Positions 24,904-33,592 of a stretch of 64,000 nt of DNA are shown in pieces. The translations under genes and the position numbers were made by a program. The stretch spans positions 49,163 to 113,162 of the forward strand of contig NZ_JBHTLM010000015.1 of the NCBI RefSeq assembly GCF_042678945.1. Reading direction: 5' to 3'. The stretch comes from Fontibacillus puldeungensis (GTDB lineage: Bacteria > Bacillota > Bacilli > Paenibacillales > Paenibacillaceae). How positions within the stretch are numbered: the stretch's first letter is position 1; each line of letters starts with the position of its first letter. The notes under the pieces were generated by a model. The model saw only the letters and a program-made list of their open reading frames with translations. It was not told the DNA's origin and did not search any database.

Positions 24904-26394
24904 TTAAACACGGGTCACTTGAATATCTTTCCACGCCTCTTTCAAGCGGGAAATTCCTTCGTAAAGCGCATTTTTGTCCAAATGGGCAAAGCCGAAGCAA
25001 GCTGCCGGCGGTCCCGGGGTCTGGCGGTAAATCTCCGCATTGCGAAATACGACACCACGAGCGTAAGCGGCCTCACGAAAAGCTTGAAATTCCTCTGGTG
25101 AACGCCGCCATAGCGCATAAACCAATAGTCCGCTATCTGCAGGCCGCAGCTCGAAAAGATCGCCGATTTCCTGCTCCAAGCCTTGGCGGAGTGCGGCCTG
25201 CATAGCGCCGTAGTGGCGCCGCATTCGGCGCAAATGGCGTTCATAGCCGCCGGTGAGCATGAACCGGGCCAGCGCCTGCTGCTCTTGATGGGCCGGGGGA
25301 GCCGGCTCGTAAAGAGCCTTGGCCAGCGTCACCGGCCGGATCAAGCTGCGCGGCAGCACGGCATAGCCGACCCTTAAGGCGGCGAACATCGTCTTGGAGA
25401 ACGAGCCGATGTAGACGACGCGCTCGTCGCGGTCCAGCGCCTTCAGCGGCTCCAGCGGCCGCCCGCTCCAGCGGAACTCGCTGTCATAATCGTCCTCGAC
25501 GATGACAGCATTCCGCCGCGCGGCCCAGGCGAGCAGCTCCCGCCGTCGCGCCGGGGACAACACAACGCCGGTCGGGAACTGCCTGCCCGGCGTCACAAAC
25601 AGCAGCCGCGCCACAAAGTCGCGCGGCACCATGCCTTCGCCGTCCAGCTGCGCCGGGACGGCCACGCCTCCGCAGGCGGACACCGCCCGGGTGATCCCGT
25701 AGTAACACGGGTCCTCCAGCACGGCCGGCTCGCCCTCCCCCAGCAGCAGCTGGGTCAGCAGCGTAATCGCCTGCATCGAGCCGTTGAACAGGCAGATTTG
25801 CTCCGCATCTGCCGAAATGCCGCGGCTGCGCCGCAAATGCGCGGCGATGGCGGCGCGCAGCTCGCGGTCGCCGGCCGGGTCTGCGGCGGCAGCGGCGTGC
25901 GCGCCGTGCTTGCTGCGCGCTACCCAGGCGAGCGCGCTTTTCCACTCGGCGGAGGGGAAGAGCGCCTCCCGCGGCCCACTGTCGCGGAAGGAGATGAGCG
26001 CTTCCGCCGCCGCAGGCGCTGGAGTGTTCGCAAGCCCCTCCGCCGCATCGCCACTCTGCTGCATTGCCGCCACCATTCTGGATCCCCATGGCGACAGTGT
26101 CATCTGGGCAGTGGCTGCAGCAGATTCCGGCGCCTTGCCAAGCACGCCGGTGACAAACGTTCCACTCCCAACTGTAGTCCGAACGTAGCCTTCGGCGAGC
26201 AGCATCTCGTAAGCCTGGGATACGCTGCCGCGGGAGAGCCCGTACATTTCCGCAAGCTCCCGGGTAGACGGAAGACGCGTCCCCTCCGGCAGCGTCCCAT
26301 CGTGAATAGCCGAACGAAGCGCATGGAAGAGCGCCAAATATTTGTAGCGATATTTTTCGGTATACGAAGACAGCGGTACCGTAAAATCCGGCAT
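24904..26394 (-). CDS. MocR/PdxR-type regulator: GntR HTH fused to aminotransferase-like PLP domain
   Basis: The protein has 496 residues from ATG 26394 (AAGGAG 10 nt upstream). Residues 1-80 are a winged helix of GntR type (LPEGTRLPSTRELAEMYGLSRGSVSQAYEML, VGSGTFV). The rest is a class I aminotransferase-like domain with VEDDYDSEFR, the PLP lysine in YIGSFSKTMFAALRVGY, and the C-terminal Arg region. Such proteins sense PLP or amino donors. It is divergent from an FMN-binding PNPOx-like gene at 26547, the classic arrangement for regulating a vitamin B6-linked neighbour. The segment around 25400-26050 is clearly richer in G+C than its surroundings, which creates long shadow frames. Confidence 0.85.
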   Translation of the reverse strand: MPDFTVPLSSYTEKYRYKYLALFHALRSAIHDGTLPEGTRLPSTRELAEMYGLSRGSVSQAYEMLLAEGYVRTTVGSGTFVTGVLGKAPESAAATAQMTLSPWGSRMVAAMQQSGDAAEGLANTPAPAAAEALISFRDSGPREALFPSAEWKSALAWVARSKHGAHAAAAADPAGDRELRAAIAAHLRRSRGISADAEQICLFNGSMQAITLLTQLLLGEGEPAVLEDPCYYGITRAVSACGGVAVPAQLDGEGMVPRDFVARLLFVTPGRQFPTGVVLSPARRRELLAWAARRNAVIVEDDYDSEFRWSGRPLEPLKALDRDERVVYIGSFSKTMFAALRVGYAVLPRSLIRPVTLAKALYEPAPPAHQEQQALARFMLTGGYERHLRRMRRHYGAMQAALRQGLEQEIGDLFELRPADSGLLVYALWRRSPEEFQAFREAAYARGVVFRNAEIYRQTPGPPAACFGFAHLDKNALYEGISRLKEAWKDIQVTRV

Positions 26395-26546
26395 ATCGAT
26401 TAGACTCCTTCGTGGCAAACATTAGGAATTAATATCATCGGTAACACTCGTCCAAAATTGGACCAATATATTTACTTTAAATTGGTTCTTTTTTATTGTC
26501 AATTTTACCTTTAAGCTGGTAGAAAAAAAGGAGGCTGGAGACTAGC

Positions 26547-27167
26547 ATGAGAAGAAAAGAATTTAATGTTGAAGAGGAAACTGAAATCCGCGAGTTCCTT
26601 CAGGAAATGAGTATCGGTTTTCTCGGAACCGCCCAAGAGGATGGATGGAGCCGCGTGACCCCGCTGAATTTTGTCTATGACGGAAGCTTTATTTATTTTC
26701 ACGGCAGCTTGGCCGGTGAGAAAATGAAGCAAATGGCGCAAAATAACAAGGTTAGCTTCACGGTAGCCAAGGAGTATGCCGTCATTCCTTCGCATTTTAC
26801 GGATCCGCGGCTGGCGTGCCCGGCATCCTCCTTTTTTAAGTCCGTGATGGTTCGCGGACGAGTAGAGAAGGTTGACGATCTTGATGAGAAAGCACACGTC
26901 CTGGCCCTCCTGATGACCAAGCTGCAGCCTGAAGGCGGGTATGATCCCATCCTCGCGTCTGACCCGGCGTATGCGGGGCATCTAAAAGCAGTAGCGGTAT
27001 GCCGGATTGTCCCGGAAACGATGACCGCCAAATTCAAATTCGGCCAAAACCTGAACGAAACCAAATTTAGCGGAGTGGTGGACGGTCTCCAGGTGCGAAA
27101 CCGTGAGCTTGATCTGGACACAATTGATCAGATGAAGAAATATTGTCCTTTTCACCGGGAAAAATAG
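26547..27167 (+). CDS. Pyridoxamine 5'-phosphate oxidase-like FMN-binding protein
   Basis: The protein has 206 residues. The N-terminal half shows the split-barrel flavin fold typical of the PNPOx/NimA group: MSIGFLGTAQEDGWSRVTPLNFVYD, IYFHGSLAGEKMKQM, NNKVSFTV and MVRGRVEKVDD. The C-terminal KFKFGQNLNETKFSGVVDGL also fits. GGAGG lies 12 nt before the ATG. It is divergent from the MocR regulator and followed by an aminotransferase, so the group may be a PLP-responsive unit. Enzymatic activity is not established by sequence; related proteins reduce nitroimidazoles or bind heme or F420. Confidence 0.75.
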   Translation: MRRKEFNVEEETEIREFLQEMSIGFLGTAQEDGWSRVTPLNFVYDGSFIYFHGSLAGEKMKQMAQNNKVSFTVAKEYAVIPSHFTDPRLACPASSFFKSVMVRGRVEKVDDLDEKAHVLALLMTKLQPEGGYDPILASDPAYAGHLKAVAVCRIVPETMTAKFKFGQNLNETKFSGVVDGLQVRNRELDLDTIDQMKKYCPFHREK

Positions 27168-27279
27168 ATGCTGATGGCGGCATTTGACCGTGACTCGCCA
27201 AGATCGAAATGATATAATGTTAGGCAGTTTAAACCGGCACTGTCCTAAATTATCAAACCGATTTGGAAGGATGAATGTG

Positions 27280-28578
27280 ATGAACCCACTTGTAGAGCAG
27301 TTAAACGAGAACATTAAATCCGGTAATATCCACGTACACGAGATGCTATCGACGCTGGGAAAAGAAATTTATTTCCCGAAGGAAGGAATTTTGAGCCAGT
27401 CGGCTGAAGCTTCCGCCAATGCGAAGAAATACAATGCGACGATCGGCATCGCCACGGAGAACGGTGGACCTATGCATTTAGCCGCCATTCAGGAGTCGCT
27501 TTCCGCTTTTAGCCCAAAGGATTTGTATCCTTACGCCCCGCCGGCAGGTAAACCTGAACTGCGCACCGTTTGGCGTGAGAAAATGGTCAAGGAAAATCCG
27601 GCCCTCGAAGGAAAGAGCCTCAGCAATCCGATCGTGACTAACGCGCTCACTCACGGACTTAGTATTGTTGCCGACCTGTTCGTAAATGAAGGCGACGCTG
27701 TCATCTACCCGGACAAGAACTGGGAGAACTATGAGTTGACCTTCGGCATTCGCCGCCACGCCCACATCGTCAACTATCCGCTGTTCACCGAGGATATGAC
27801 CTTTAACAGTGCCGGCCTTCGCGAAGCGCTCCTGGCCCAGAAGACACAAGGCAAAGCGATCGTTATTTTGAACTTCCCGAATAACCCAACCGGGTACACG
27901 CCTGGGGCCAAGGAAGGCGAAGAAATCGTCGCTGCAATTTTGGCGGCTGCAGAGGAAGGGATCAATGTCGTCGTTGTTACCGATGACGCCTATTTCGGAT
28001 TGTTCTTTGAAGATTCGTTTAAGGAATCGCTGTTCGGCAAATTGGCCGGATTGCATCCACGTATTTTACCTGTGAAGGTCGACGGAGCTACCAAAGAAGA
28101 ATACGTTTGGGGCTTCCGCGTCGGGTTCATCACGTTCGCATCGGAAAGCAAAGAGGTTCTTGCTGCGCTCGAGCAAAAAACGCTCGGCATCATCCGCGCT
28201 ACGATTTCCAGCGGACCGCATCCTTCCCAGACGTTTGTGCTTCAAGCCCTTAAATCGCCTGATTTTGCCGCCCAAAAGGAAGAAAAATTCAAGGTGATGA
28301 AAGGCCGTGCGAACAAAGTGAAGGCACTGCTCGATAGCGGAAAATACGGTGATGTGTGGGAGTATTACCCGTTTAATTCCGGTTATTTCATGTGTCTTAA
28401 ACTGAAGAACGTCCATGCTGATGAGCTGAGGCAGCATCTGATTCACCAATACGGCGTTGGAACAATCGCACTCGGGGAAACCGATTTGCGAATCGCGTTC
28501 TCCTGCATTGCCGAAGAGTATCTGGAGGACCTGTTTGACCTGATTTATCAAGGCGTACAGGATTTGCAGTCCAAATAA
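27280..28578 (+). CDS. PLP-dependent aminotransferase, class I/II
   Basis: The protein has 432 residues from ATG 27280 (GGAAGG upstream); longer frames start without support. Fold type I features: GPMHLAAIQESL, LYPYAPPAGKPELRTVWREKM, TNALTHGLSIVADLFVNEGD, VILNFPNNPTGYTP, VVVTDDAYFGLFF and WGFRVGFITFAS. The usual SxSK lysine context is replaced by VDGATKEEYVWGFRVG, so the Schiff-base lysine is probably the Lys of ATKEE. Substrate unknown; aspartate or aromatic amino acids are possible. Confidence 0.8.
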   Translation: MNPLVEQLNENIKSGNIHVHEMLSTLGKEIYFPKEGILSQSAEASANAKKYNATIGIATENGGPMHLAAIQESLSAFSPKDLYPYAPPAGKPELRTVWREKMVKENPALEGKSLSNPIVTNALTHGLSIVADLFVNEGDAVIYPDKNWENYELTFGIRRHAHIVNYPLFTEDMTFNSAGLREALLAQKTQGKAIVILNFPNNPTGYTPGAKEGEEIVAAILAAAEEGINVVVVTDDAYFGLFFEDSFKESLFGKLAGLHPRILPVKVDGATKEEYVWGFRVGFITFASESKEVLAALEQKTLGIIRATISSGPHPSQTFVLQALKSPDFAAQKEEKFKVMKGRANKVKALLDSGKYGDVWEYYPFNSGYFMCLKLKNVHADELRQHLIHQYGVGTIALGETDLRIAFSCIAEEYLEDLFDLIYQGVQDLQSK

Positions 28579-28620
28579 TAGGCAAAGTAAACGCTCCTGA
28601 TCAGCACAATAGCCCAAGCA

Positions 28621-28645
28621 CGCCCCCCTTTCGTTTCATACAATA
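28621..28645 (+). promoter_or_regulatory. Candidate sporulation promoter of the YjcZ-type gene
   Basis: AC at 28620-28621, 15-nt spacer, CATACAATA at 28637-28645. The -10 fits both sigma-K (CATANNNTA) and sigma-E (CATACAHT) patterns. It lies about 43 nt before the ATG of a sporulation-family peptide. Confidence 0.4.
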
Positions 28646-28687
28646 CGGTGTACGATCGCACTACTGATGATGGAAAGGGGAATGACA

Positions 28688-28801
28688 ATGAGTGGTGTTG
28701 AAGAAGTAAGAGGCGGATACGGCGGCATGTTCACAAGCACAGCCGTAATTCTCGTTCTCTTCATTCTGTTGGTCATCGTAAGCCGCATGGTTCTCTACTA
28801 A
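28688..28801 (+). CDS. YjcZ-family small sporulation membrane peptide
   Basis: This 37-residue protein was found by eye. It has a short polar N-terminus (MSGVEEVRGGYGGMFTS), one hydrophobic helix (TAVILVLFILLVIVS) and the end RMVLY. The Gly/Tyr-rich start and single C-terminal helix match the YjcZ family of Bacillaceae spore and coat peptides. AAAGGGG lies about 7 nt before the ATG; another ATG six bases upstream is too close to that site. A terminator at 28818 closes the transcript. Confidence 0.85.
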   Translation: MSGVEEVRGGYGGMFTSTAVILVLFILLVIVSRMVLY

Positions 28802-28817
28802 TATTAGCGGTTTTCAC

Positions 28818-28862
28818 AAAAAGGACCGTCTCCCTAATTATTGGGAAGACGGTCTTTTTTTT
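28818..28862 (+). terminator. Terminator after the YjcZ-type gene
   Basis: AAAAAGGACCGTCTCCC/GGGAAGACGGTCTTTTTTTT stem with an 8-nt loop; it can act on both strands between the convergent YjcZ-type gene and ecsB. Confidence 0.85.
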
Positions 28863-28888
28863 CGATTAATTATGTTCCCGTCGATGAT

Positions 28889-30109
28889 TTAATCTTCCAG
28901 CTCGTCATCCTCCCGCCACTTGCGAGTCCAGGTTCCACGCATGGCTAGAGCCAGCAGCAGGCCGGCGGCCAAACTGCCGAACGTTAGCAGGGCCCCTCCG
29001 CCAGGAACAATCACCATCGGCAGCCAAAGCAAAAGAACAAGCGCAAACAGCAGGCGAGAGGTTAGACCCAGCGTAGCCGCTTTACGCGCCCCGGCCGGGA
29101 TCGGATAGTACGAGGCTACCGGGGAATCGCGGTGAACATGTCTTAACGTAGCAAGCTGGATCCCGGTTAAGAAAATAAACAGCAAATACAGCACAACGCC
29201 GAGCCACGATTTGTCATTCCAGGAGATGATCAGCATGCCAAGCAGCGTCAACCGACATACGATGCCAAGCAGTTCGCTGCGGATAAGCGTTTTGACGAGC
29301 AAATAACGGTAAGCTGCTGCGGAGTTCCAGGGGATCTTGTTCCCTACCCCGGACAACCAGCGTCGACGGATTACCTTTTGTCCTTCCGCCGGAACCTCCA
29401 CGAACCAGCCCAGCATAAGCTGTACACGCGCAGCCCCTGACTTTTCCGCTGCAATCAGGTTATCCCAAGGCACAACGTGCTTCATTGGAAACCTTAATAT
29501 AAGTACATAATTTAGACTAACCAATAGGGTAAACAGAGCGCTTTCCCAAATCGGCTGCCAAACCCATGCTGCCAGCATCAAGAGGAGAAAGCACCAGCGA
29601 AGCATACGATATCCGGTTCTAGCCCGGGTCGTCGTCATTCGCAGCTCCTGCCATGCCCCGTAGGCGCTTAAGCCTTTGAGCAGCAGCAGGACTAGCAGCA
29701 TAACCCACAGTGGATGGTGCACGCCTTCGCTGCGCAAATACAGCGGCCAAACTAACAGCAGCAAAATATACAGTCCAATAAGCTTATAGATAACGCCGCT
29801 GCGGAAGGCCGGAGATAAATACGCCTTCATCCGATTTTCCTGCGGGAGCAGAAAGATGACGTCCGCCTGCTGCACATAAGTTCGAAATCCCGAATACACA
29901 GTGAGCGGTCCTAAAATGATCAGTATGATCCAGCGGATCGGCAGGCCAGGGGGCAAATTCTGCAGAAACGAAGTGTACCAGGCGGAAAAAGCGATGATGA
30001 GCAGGAGCAGCAAGACGGCGACGCCACTCTGGAACACATAGGGCAAATACGGGAGCACCTTGCCCCAGAATTCCGCTTTACGCTTGCTCCGCAGCGCTCG
30101 CAATTCCAT
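28889..30109 (-). CDS. ecsB: ABC transporter permease EcsB
   Basis: The protein has 406 residues with about eight hydrophobic segments and a cytoplasmic start (ELRALRSKRKAEFWGKVLPY). Family features include PLTVYSGFRTYVQQADVIFLLPQE and the central polar loop RRRWLSGVGNKIPWN. EcsB partners the EcsA ATPase encoded immediately upstream (3 nt gap). In Bacillus the Ecs transporter affects protein secretion, regulated intramembrane proteolysis, sporulation and competence; the exported substrate is debated. Confidence 0.87.
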   Translation of the reverse strand: MELRALRSKRKAEFWGKVLPYLPYVFQSGVAVLLLLLIIAFSAWYTSFLQNLPPGLPIRWIILIILGPLTVYSGFRTYVQQADVIFLLPQENRMKAYLSPAFRSGVIYKLIGLYILLLLVWPLYLRSEGVHHPLWVMLLVLLLLKGLSAYGAWQELRMTTTRARTGYRMLRWCFLLLMLAAWVWQPIWESALFTLLVSLNYVLILRFPMKHVVPWDNLIAAEKSGAARVQLMLGWFVEVPAEGQKVIRRRWLSGVGNKIPWNSAAAYRYLLVKTLIRSELLGIVCRLTLLGMLIISWNDKSWLGVVLYLLFIFLTGIQLATLRHVHRDSPVASYYPIPAGARKAATLGLTSRLLFALVLLLWLPMVIVPGGGALLTFGSLAAGLLLALAMRGTWTRKWREDDELED

Positions 30110-30112
30110 CAG

Positions 30113-30859
30113 TTATTCTCCATCCTTCACTAAAGCATAAAAAATATTTTCTAGCGTACCGCCTGGCATTTTGGCTTGCTCCCCAATTTCCGCCAAAGAT
30201 CCCTGAGCGATGACCCTCCCCTGGTGAAGGACAATAAAGCGATCGCAATAGTTTTCAATCGTCGATAAAATGTGCGAACTTAACAAAATCGACGAACCGC
30301 TTCGCTTAATTTCAAGCATGAAGTCCAGCAACGAGCGAATTCCAAGCGGATCGAGCCCCAGAAACGGCTCATCAATAATGTAAAGCGGTGGCCGCGCGAC
30401 AAAAGCGCACATGATCATAACCTTCTGCTTCATCCCTTTGGAAAGATGCATCGACAAGCTATCGGCCTTCTCCTCCATTCGGAACAGCTTCAGCAGCCTG
30501 TCCGCTCTTTCCTGGTAAGCCTCAGGCTCTACACCGTAAGCTCGGGCTGCGAACTCCAGGTGCTCACGAACGGTTAACTCCTCATACAGCAAAGGAGATT
30601 CCGGTACGAAAGCCAGGGAAGACTGATAGGCTTCCGGTTCTTCCCCCCGCGATTTCCCGTTGATCCATATGCCCCCTTGGTGGGGTAGCATCAGTCCTAA
30701 AATATGCTTCATGGTGGTGCTTTTCCCTGCACCATTAAGTCCAATCAGCCCGATCATTTCCCCCGGCTTTACCTCGAAGCTAATGTCATGAAGCACCGGT
30801 CTGCCTACGCTATATCCACCGGTCAACTCATCCACTTGCAATACTGGCATTTCGCTCAA
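30113..30859 (-). CDS. ecsA: ABC transporter ATP-binding protein EcsA
   Basis: The protein has 248 residues. Walker A is GLNGAGKSTTMKHIL, signature LSKGMKQKVMIMCAFV, Walker B LYIIDEPFLGLDP, and the switch histidine sits in LLSSHILSTIENYCDR. The start is TTG 30859 after GGAGGAGTTTGAT. It forms the EcsAB exporter with the next gene. Confidence 0.9.
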   Translation of the reverse strand: MSEMPVLQVDELTGGYSVGRPVLHDISFEVKPGEMIGLIGLNGAGKSTTMKHILGLMLPHQGGIWINGKSRGEEPEAYQSSLAFVPESPLLYEELTVREHLEFAARAYGVEPEAYQERADRLLKLFRMEEKADSLSMHLSKGMKQKVMIMCAFVARPPLYIIDEPFLGLDPLGIRSLLDFMLEIKRSGSSILLSSHILSTIENYCDRFIVLHQGRVIAQGSLAEIGEQAKMPGGTLENIFYALVKDGE

Positions 30860-30980
30860 ATCAAACTCCTCCCAACAACGCGATGCATGGCGCTTCGCTC
30901 CTCGTCCCTAGCCTTCTCTTCAACCAAACGAACATTGGCAAAACAATACTTGTGGCATTTCGTCGTAAATTTAATGGGTC

Positions 30981-32453
30981 TTATGCTTTTGGAGGTTTAT
31001 TTTTCAGCCATTTTGGCGCCCCTTTATTTTTGCGGTCCAGCAAGCGATCCTTCTTCCGTTCACCGGCAGGAGCCGACTTGCGCTGGCCTGCTGCTTCGGC
31101 GTGGCCGAATGAGGATGTTTTCCCCTGACGCGCAGAGGTCCGAGCACCATCCTGGCGGCTTGTCTTCTCCGCAGTCCCACGCTCTCCAGCAGAATGCGAC
31201 TTTTCTGACTTGCCTGCACCTGCACCTGCACCTGCGCCCTGCAAACGACCCATAGCGGGTTTCGGCGATCGCTTATCTCCGTTTACACTCCGGCCTCCCC
31301 GTGCCATCTGAGCATCCTGTGGGCCTACAATCTGACCGCCTGACAGCATTTTTTGCTCGATTTGAATGCCCAGCTCACGAGAGAATTTACGCATAATGAA
31401 CTCTTCCTGCCGCGAAATAATCGATATGGCAAGACCCTGGCGGCCCATCCGCCCAGTCCGGCCCACCCGGTGCACGTAATGCTCCGAATCGATAGGCGGA
31501 TCAAGATTGATTACCAGCGTTAAGTCCTCAATATCAAGTCCGCGCGCAGCTACATCGCTGGCGACAAGTACCCGATGTTTACCTTCACGAAAGCGTCTTA
31601 ACGTCAGACTGCGTGCTGATTTATCAGCATCCCCGTACAAGGCTCCGGCACTTAAACCGACGTAATTCATCTTTGCCTCCACTTCGGCAATCTGATCTGT
31701 ATTGTTAATGAATACGATCGCTCTGGACGGATCGTAGTGACGGACAATTCGGCGAAGCATGTCGATTTTGTCACGCTCATCGCAGACGAAATAGAGATGT
31801 TCCAGGCTTTTCGAGGTTCGCTGCTCCGGATCAATCCCGATTTCCACCGGGTTGTTCATCTCCCTGGAAGCCAGCTCACGAATCTCTGAATTGATCGTCG
31901 CCGACAGGAACATCAACTGCCGCTCCCGCAGCGTCCCTCGCAAAATATGCTCTACATCAGCCGTCCCGCCTAACTGGAACATCTGGTCAACCTCGTCCAC
32001 CACCACGGTCCGCAGTGTATGCAGCTTCAGCTTACGAAGGGCGAGAATTTCCCGAATTCGGCCCGGTGTACCTACGACGATATGGGGATGCTGCTTCAGC
32101 CGCTCCAGCTGCCGCTTTATCGCCGCCCCTCCTATCAAGGCTTGGGACACGATTCCGAGCGTCTCCCCGTATTTCTCTGTTTCACGTAAAATTTGCATCG
32201 CCAACTCCTGTGTCGGAGCGAGAATCAGACCTTGCAGCGTTTTTTCCTCGGGGGTAATGGATTGCAGCAATGGCAGCAGATAGGCCAGCGTCTTTCCAGT
32301 GCCCGTCTGAGACTGCGCAAGTATATCTCGTCCCTCGAGCGCCGGAGGTATACATTCAATTTGTACAGGCGACGGCTCGGTAATTCCATAATCCGCCAGC
32401 TTGGTGACCAGCAGCTCTCCGACCCCTAGGCCGGCAAACGTATTCATCGTCAT
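30981..32453 (-). CDS. DEAD-box RNA helicase with basic C-terminal extension
   Basis: The protein has 490 residues. The two-RecA core has Q motif ITEPSPVQIECIP, Walker A AQSQTGTGKT, PTQELAMQ, VDEVDQMF (DEVD rather than DEAD), SATINSEI, VFINNTDQ, VASDVAARGLDI and HRVGRTGRMG. The last 120 residues are Gly/Lys/Ser/Arg-rich and disordered, ending KNKGAPKWLKNKPPKA, as in RhlE/CshA-type helicases that remodel rRNA or mRNA at low temperature. The DEVD at motif II is a conservative variant. The function is ATP-dependent RNA unwinding in the cytoplasm; the exact subfamily is uncertain. Confidence 0.88.
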   Translation of the reverse strand: MTMNTFAGLGVGELLVTKLADYGITEPSPVQIECIPPALEGRDILAQSQTGTGKTLAYLLPLLQSITPEEKTLQGLILAPTQELAMQILRETEKYGETLGIVSQALIGGAAIKRQLERLKQHPHIVVGTPGRIREILALRKLKLHTLRTVVVDEVDQMFQLGGTADVEHILRGTLRERQLMFLSATINSEIRELASREMNNPVEIGIDPEQRTSKSLEHLYFVCDERDKIDMLRRIVRHYDPSRAIVFINNTDQIAEVEAKMNYVGLSAGALYGDADKSARSLTLRRFREGKHRVLVASDVAARGLDIEDLTLVINLDPPIDSEHYVHRVGRTGRMGRQGLAISIISRQEEFIMRKFSRELGIQIEQKMLSGGQIVGPQDAQMARGGRSVNGDKRSPKPAMGRLQGAGAGAGAGKSEKSHSAGERGTAEKTSRQDGARTSARQGKTSSFGHAEAAGQRKSAPAGERKKDRLLDRKNKGAPKWLKNKPPKA

Positions 32454-32565
32454 CTATTTTCACCTTTATCCCTTAAAGTACGTACATTCCAATGTTATTA
32501 TTTTCATTATATGCGATAAACAACGGTCACAACAAATAGGCCACAATGGAGGTTATCTCCTACGA

Positions 32566-33456
32566 TCAGGATGGCAGCGCATCGTCCCTGCGAAGCATCT
32601 CCATAAATACCTCCATCGTCTTGGTATAAAACGGGGTCGAGGACGTAATCAATGAAAATGTCCGGGTGAACGGAAATCCGTCGATGCTCAACACTTTCAG
32701 CGTACCGAGCGATAATTCCTTTCTTATTGCCCAGTGGGACAGCAGGCTGATCCCAAGCCCCGCCTCAACCGATTCCTTGATGATTTGCGTGCTGCCGAAT
32801 TCCATGGTTTTGTCGGGAGTAATCCCGTGTATCGCAAACATTTTATCCGTCGCTTCCCGGGTTCCGGACCCAGGCTCTCGAACGATCCATGTTTCGCCGT
32901 GCAAATCGGCCAAATTCGTCTTCTCGTCCTTGGCCAAACGGTGGCCCACACCTACAATGATGGACATCCGGTCACTAGCAATCGGCTCCATGCGTAGCTT
33001 GTCGTGCTTCATTCCACCCTCGACCACTCCGATATCCAGCTGTTTCCCCGCTACCCGCTCCTCAATTTCCTGAGTGTTTCCGATCGTAATCGTCGGCTTG
33101 ACTCCGGGGTATTGCTTCATAACCTCGGAAATAATATGCGGGAGCACGTATTCTCCGTAGGTGTAGCTTGCTCCGATGGAAATATCACCACTTGCCGAAT
33201 GCCTCAAATCATCGACCAAATACTGCATCCGGTCATATAGTCCCAAAATTTCTTTGGCGTGGTGGTACACAATTTCTCCGGCCTTATTCAGTCGAACATA
33301 TTTATTGCTGCGCTCCAAAAGCTTTGTTCCCACCGCTCGCTCCAGCGATTGAATGTACTGACTGACCGCCGGTTGGGTCATATGTAAAAATTCCGCAGCA
33401 CGCGTGAAGTTTTCCTTTTCGGCAACAGCTACAAAAACACGCATAACCGGATCCAT
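32566..33456 (-). CDS. LysR-family transcriptional regulator (CysL/YeiE-like)
   Basis: The protein has 296 residues with the N-terminal winged helix (FVAVAEKENFTRAAEFLHMTQPAVSQYIQSLE) and a periplasmic-binding-like effector domain (IGASYTYGEYVLP, PGSGTREATDKMF). RBS AGGGG lies before ATG 33456. It is divergent from a YeiH-family putative anion exporter at 33593. YeiE/YeiH pairs in other bacteria have the same layout, so it probably controls that gene in response to sulfite, sulfate or a related compound. Confidence 0.87.
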   Translation of the reverse strand: MDPVMRVFVAVAEKENFTRAAEFLHMTQPAVSQYIQSLERAVGTKLLERSNKYVRLNKAGEIVYHHAKEILGLYDRMQYLVDDLRHSASGDISIGASYTYGEYVLPHIISEVMKQYPGVKPTITIGNTQEIEERVAGKQLDIGVVEGGMKHDKLRMEPIASDRMSIIVGVGHRLAKDEKTNLADLHGETWIVREPGSGTREATDKMFAIHGITPDKTMEFGSTQIIKESVEAGLGISLLSHWAIRKELSLGTLKVLSIDGFPFTRTFSLITSSTPFYTKTMEVFMEMLRRDDALPS

Positions 33457-33592
33457 CTCATACCCCTCCTATTCACTCAAGGTATAATCACATTATCATA
33501 TTAAATCACTTATCATAATAATCACAACCATTTATTTTACTTATTATAAAATGCGATTTATTCTGATAGTGCGCACGGAAGGAGGTGATTTT

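Noticed and set aside
25484..26422. 312-codon minus-strand frame and a 201-codon plus-strand frame across the MocR gene
   Set aside because: Both come from the locally high G+C; their translations are low-complexity Arg/Ala/Gly and the MocR reading is conserved end to end.
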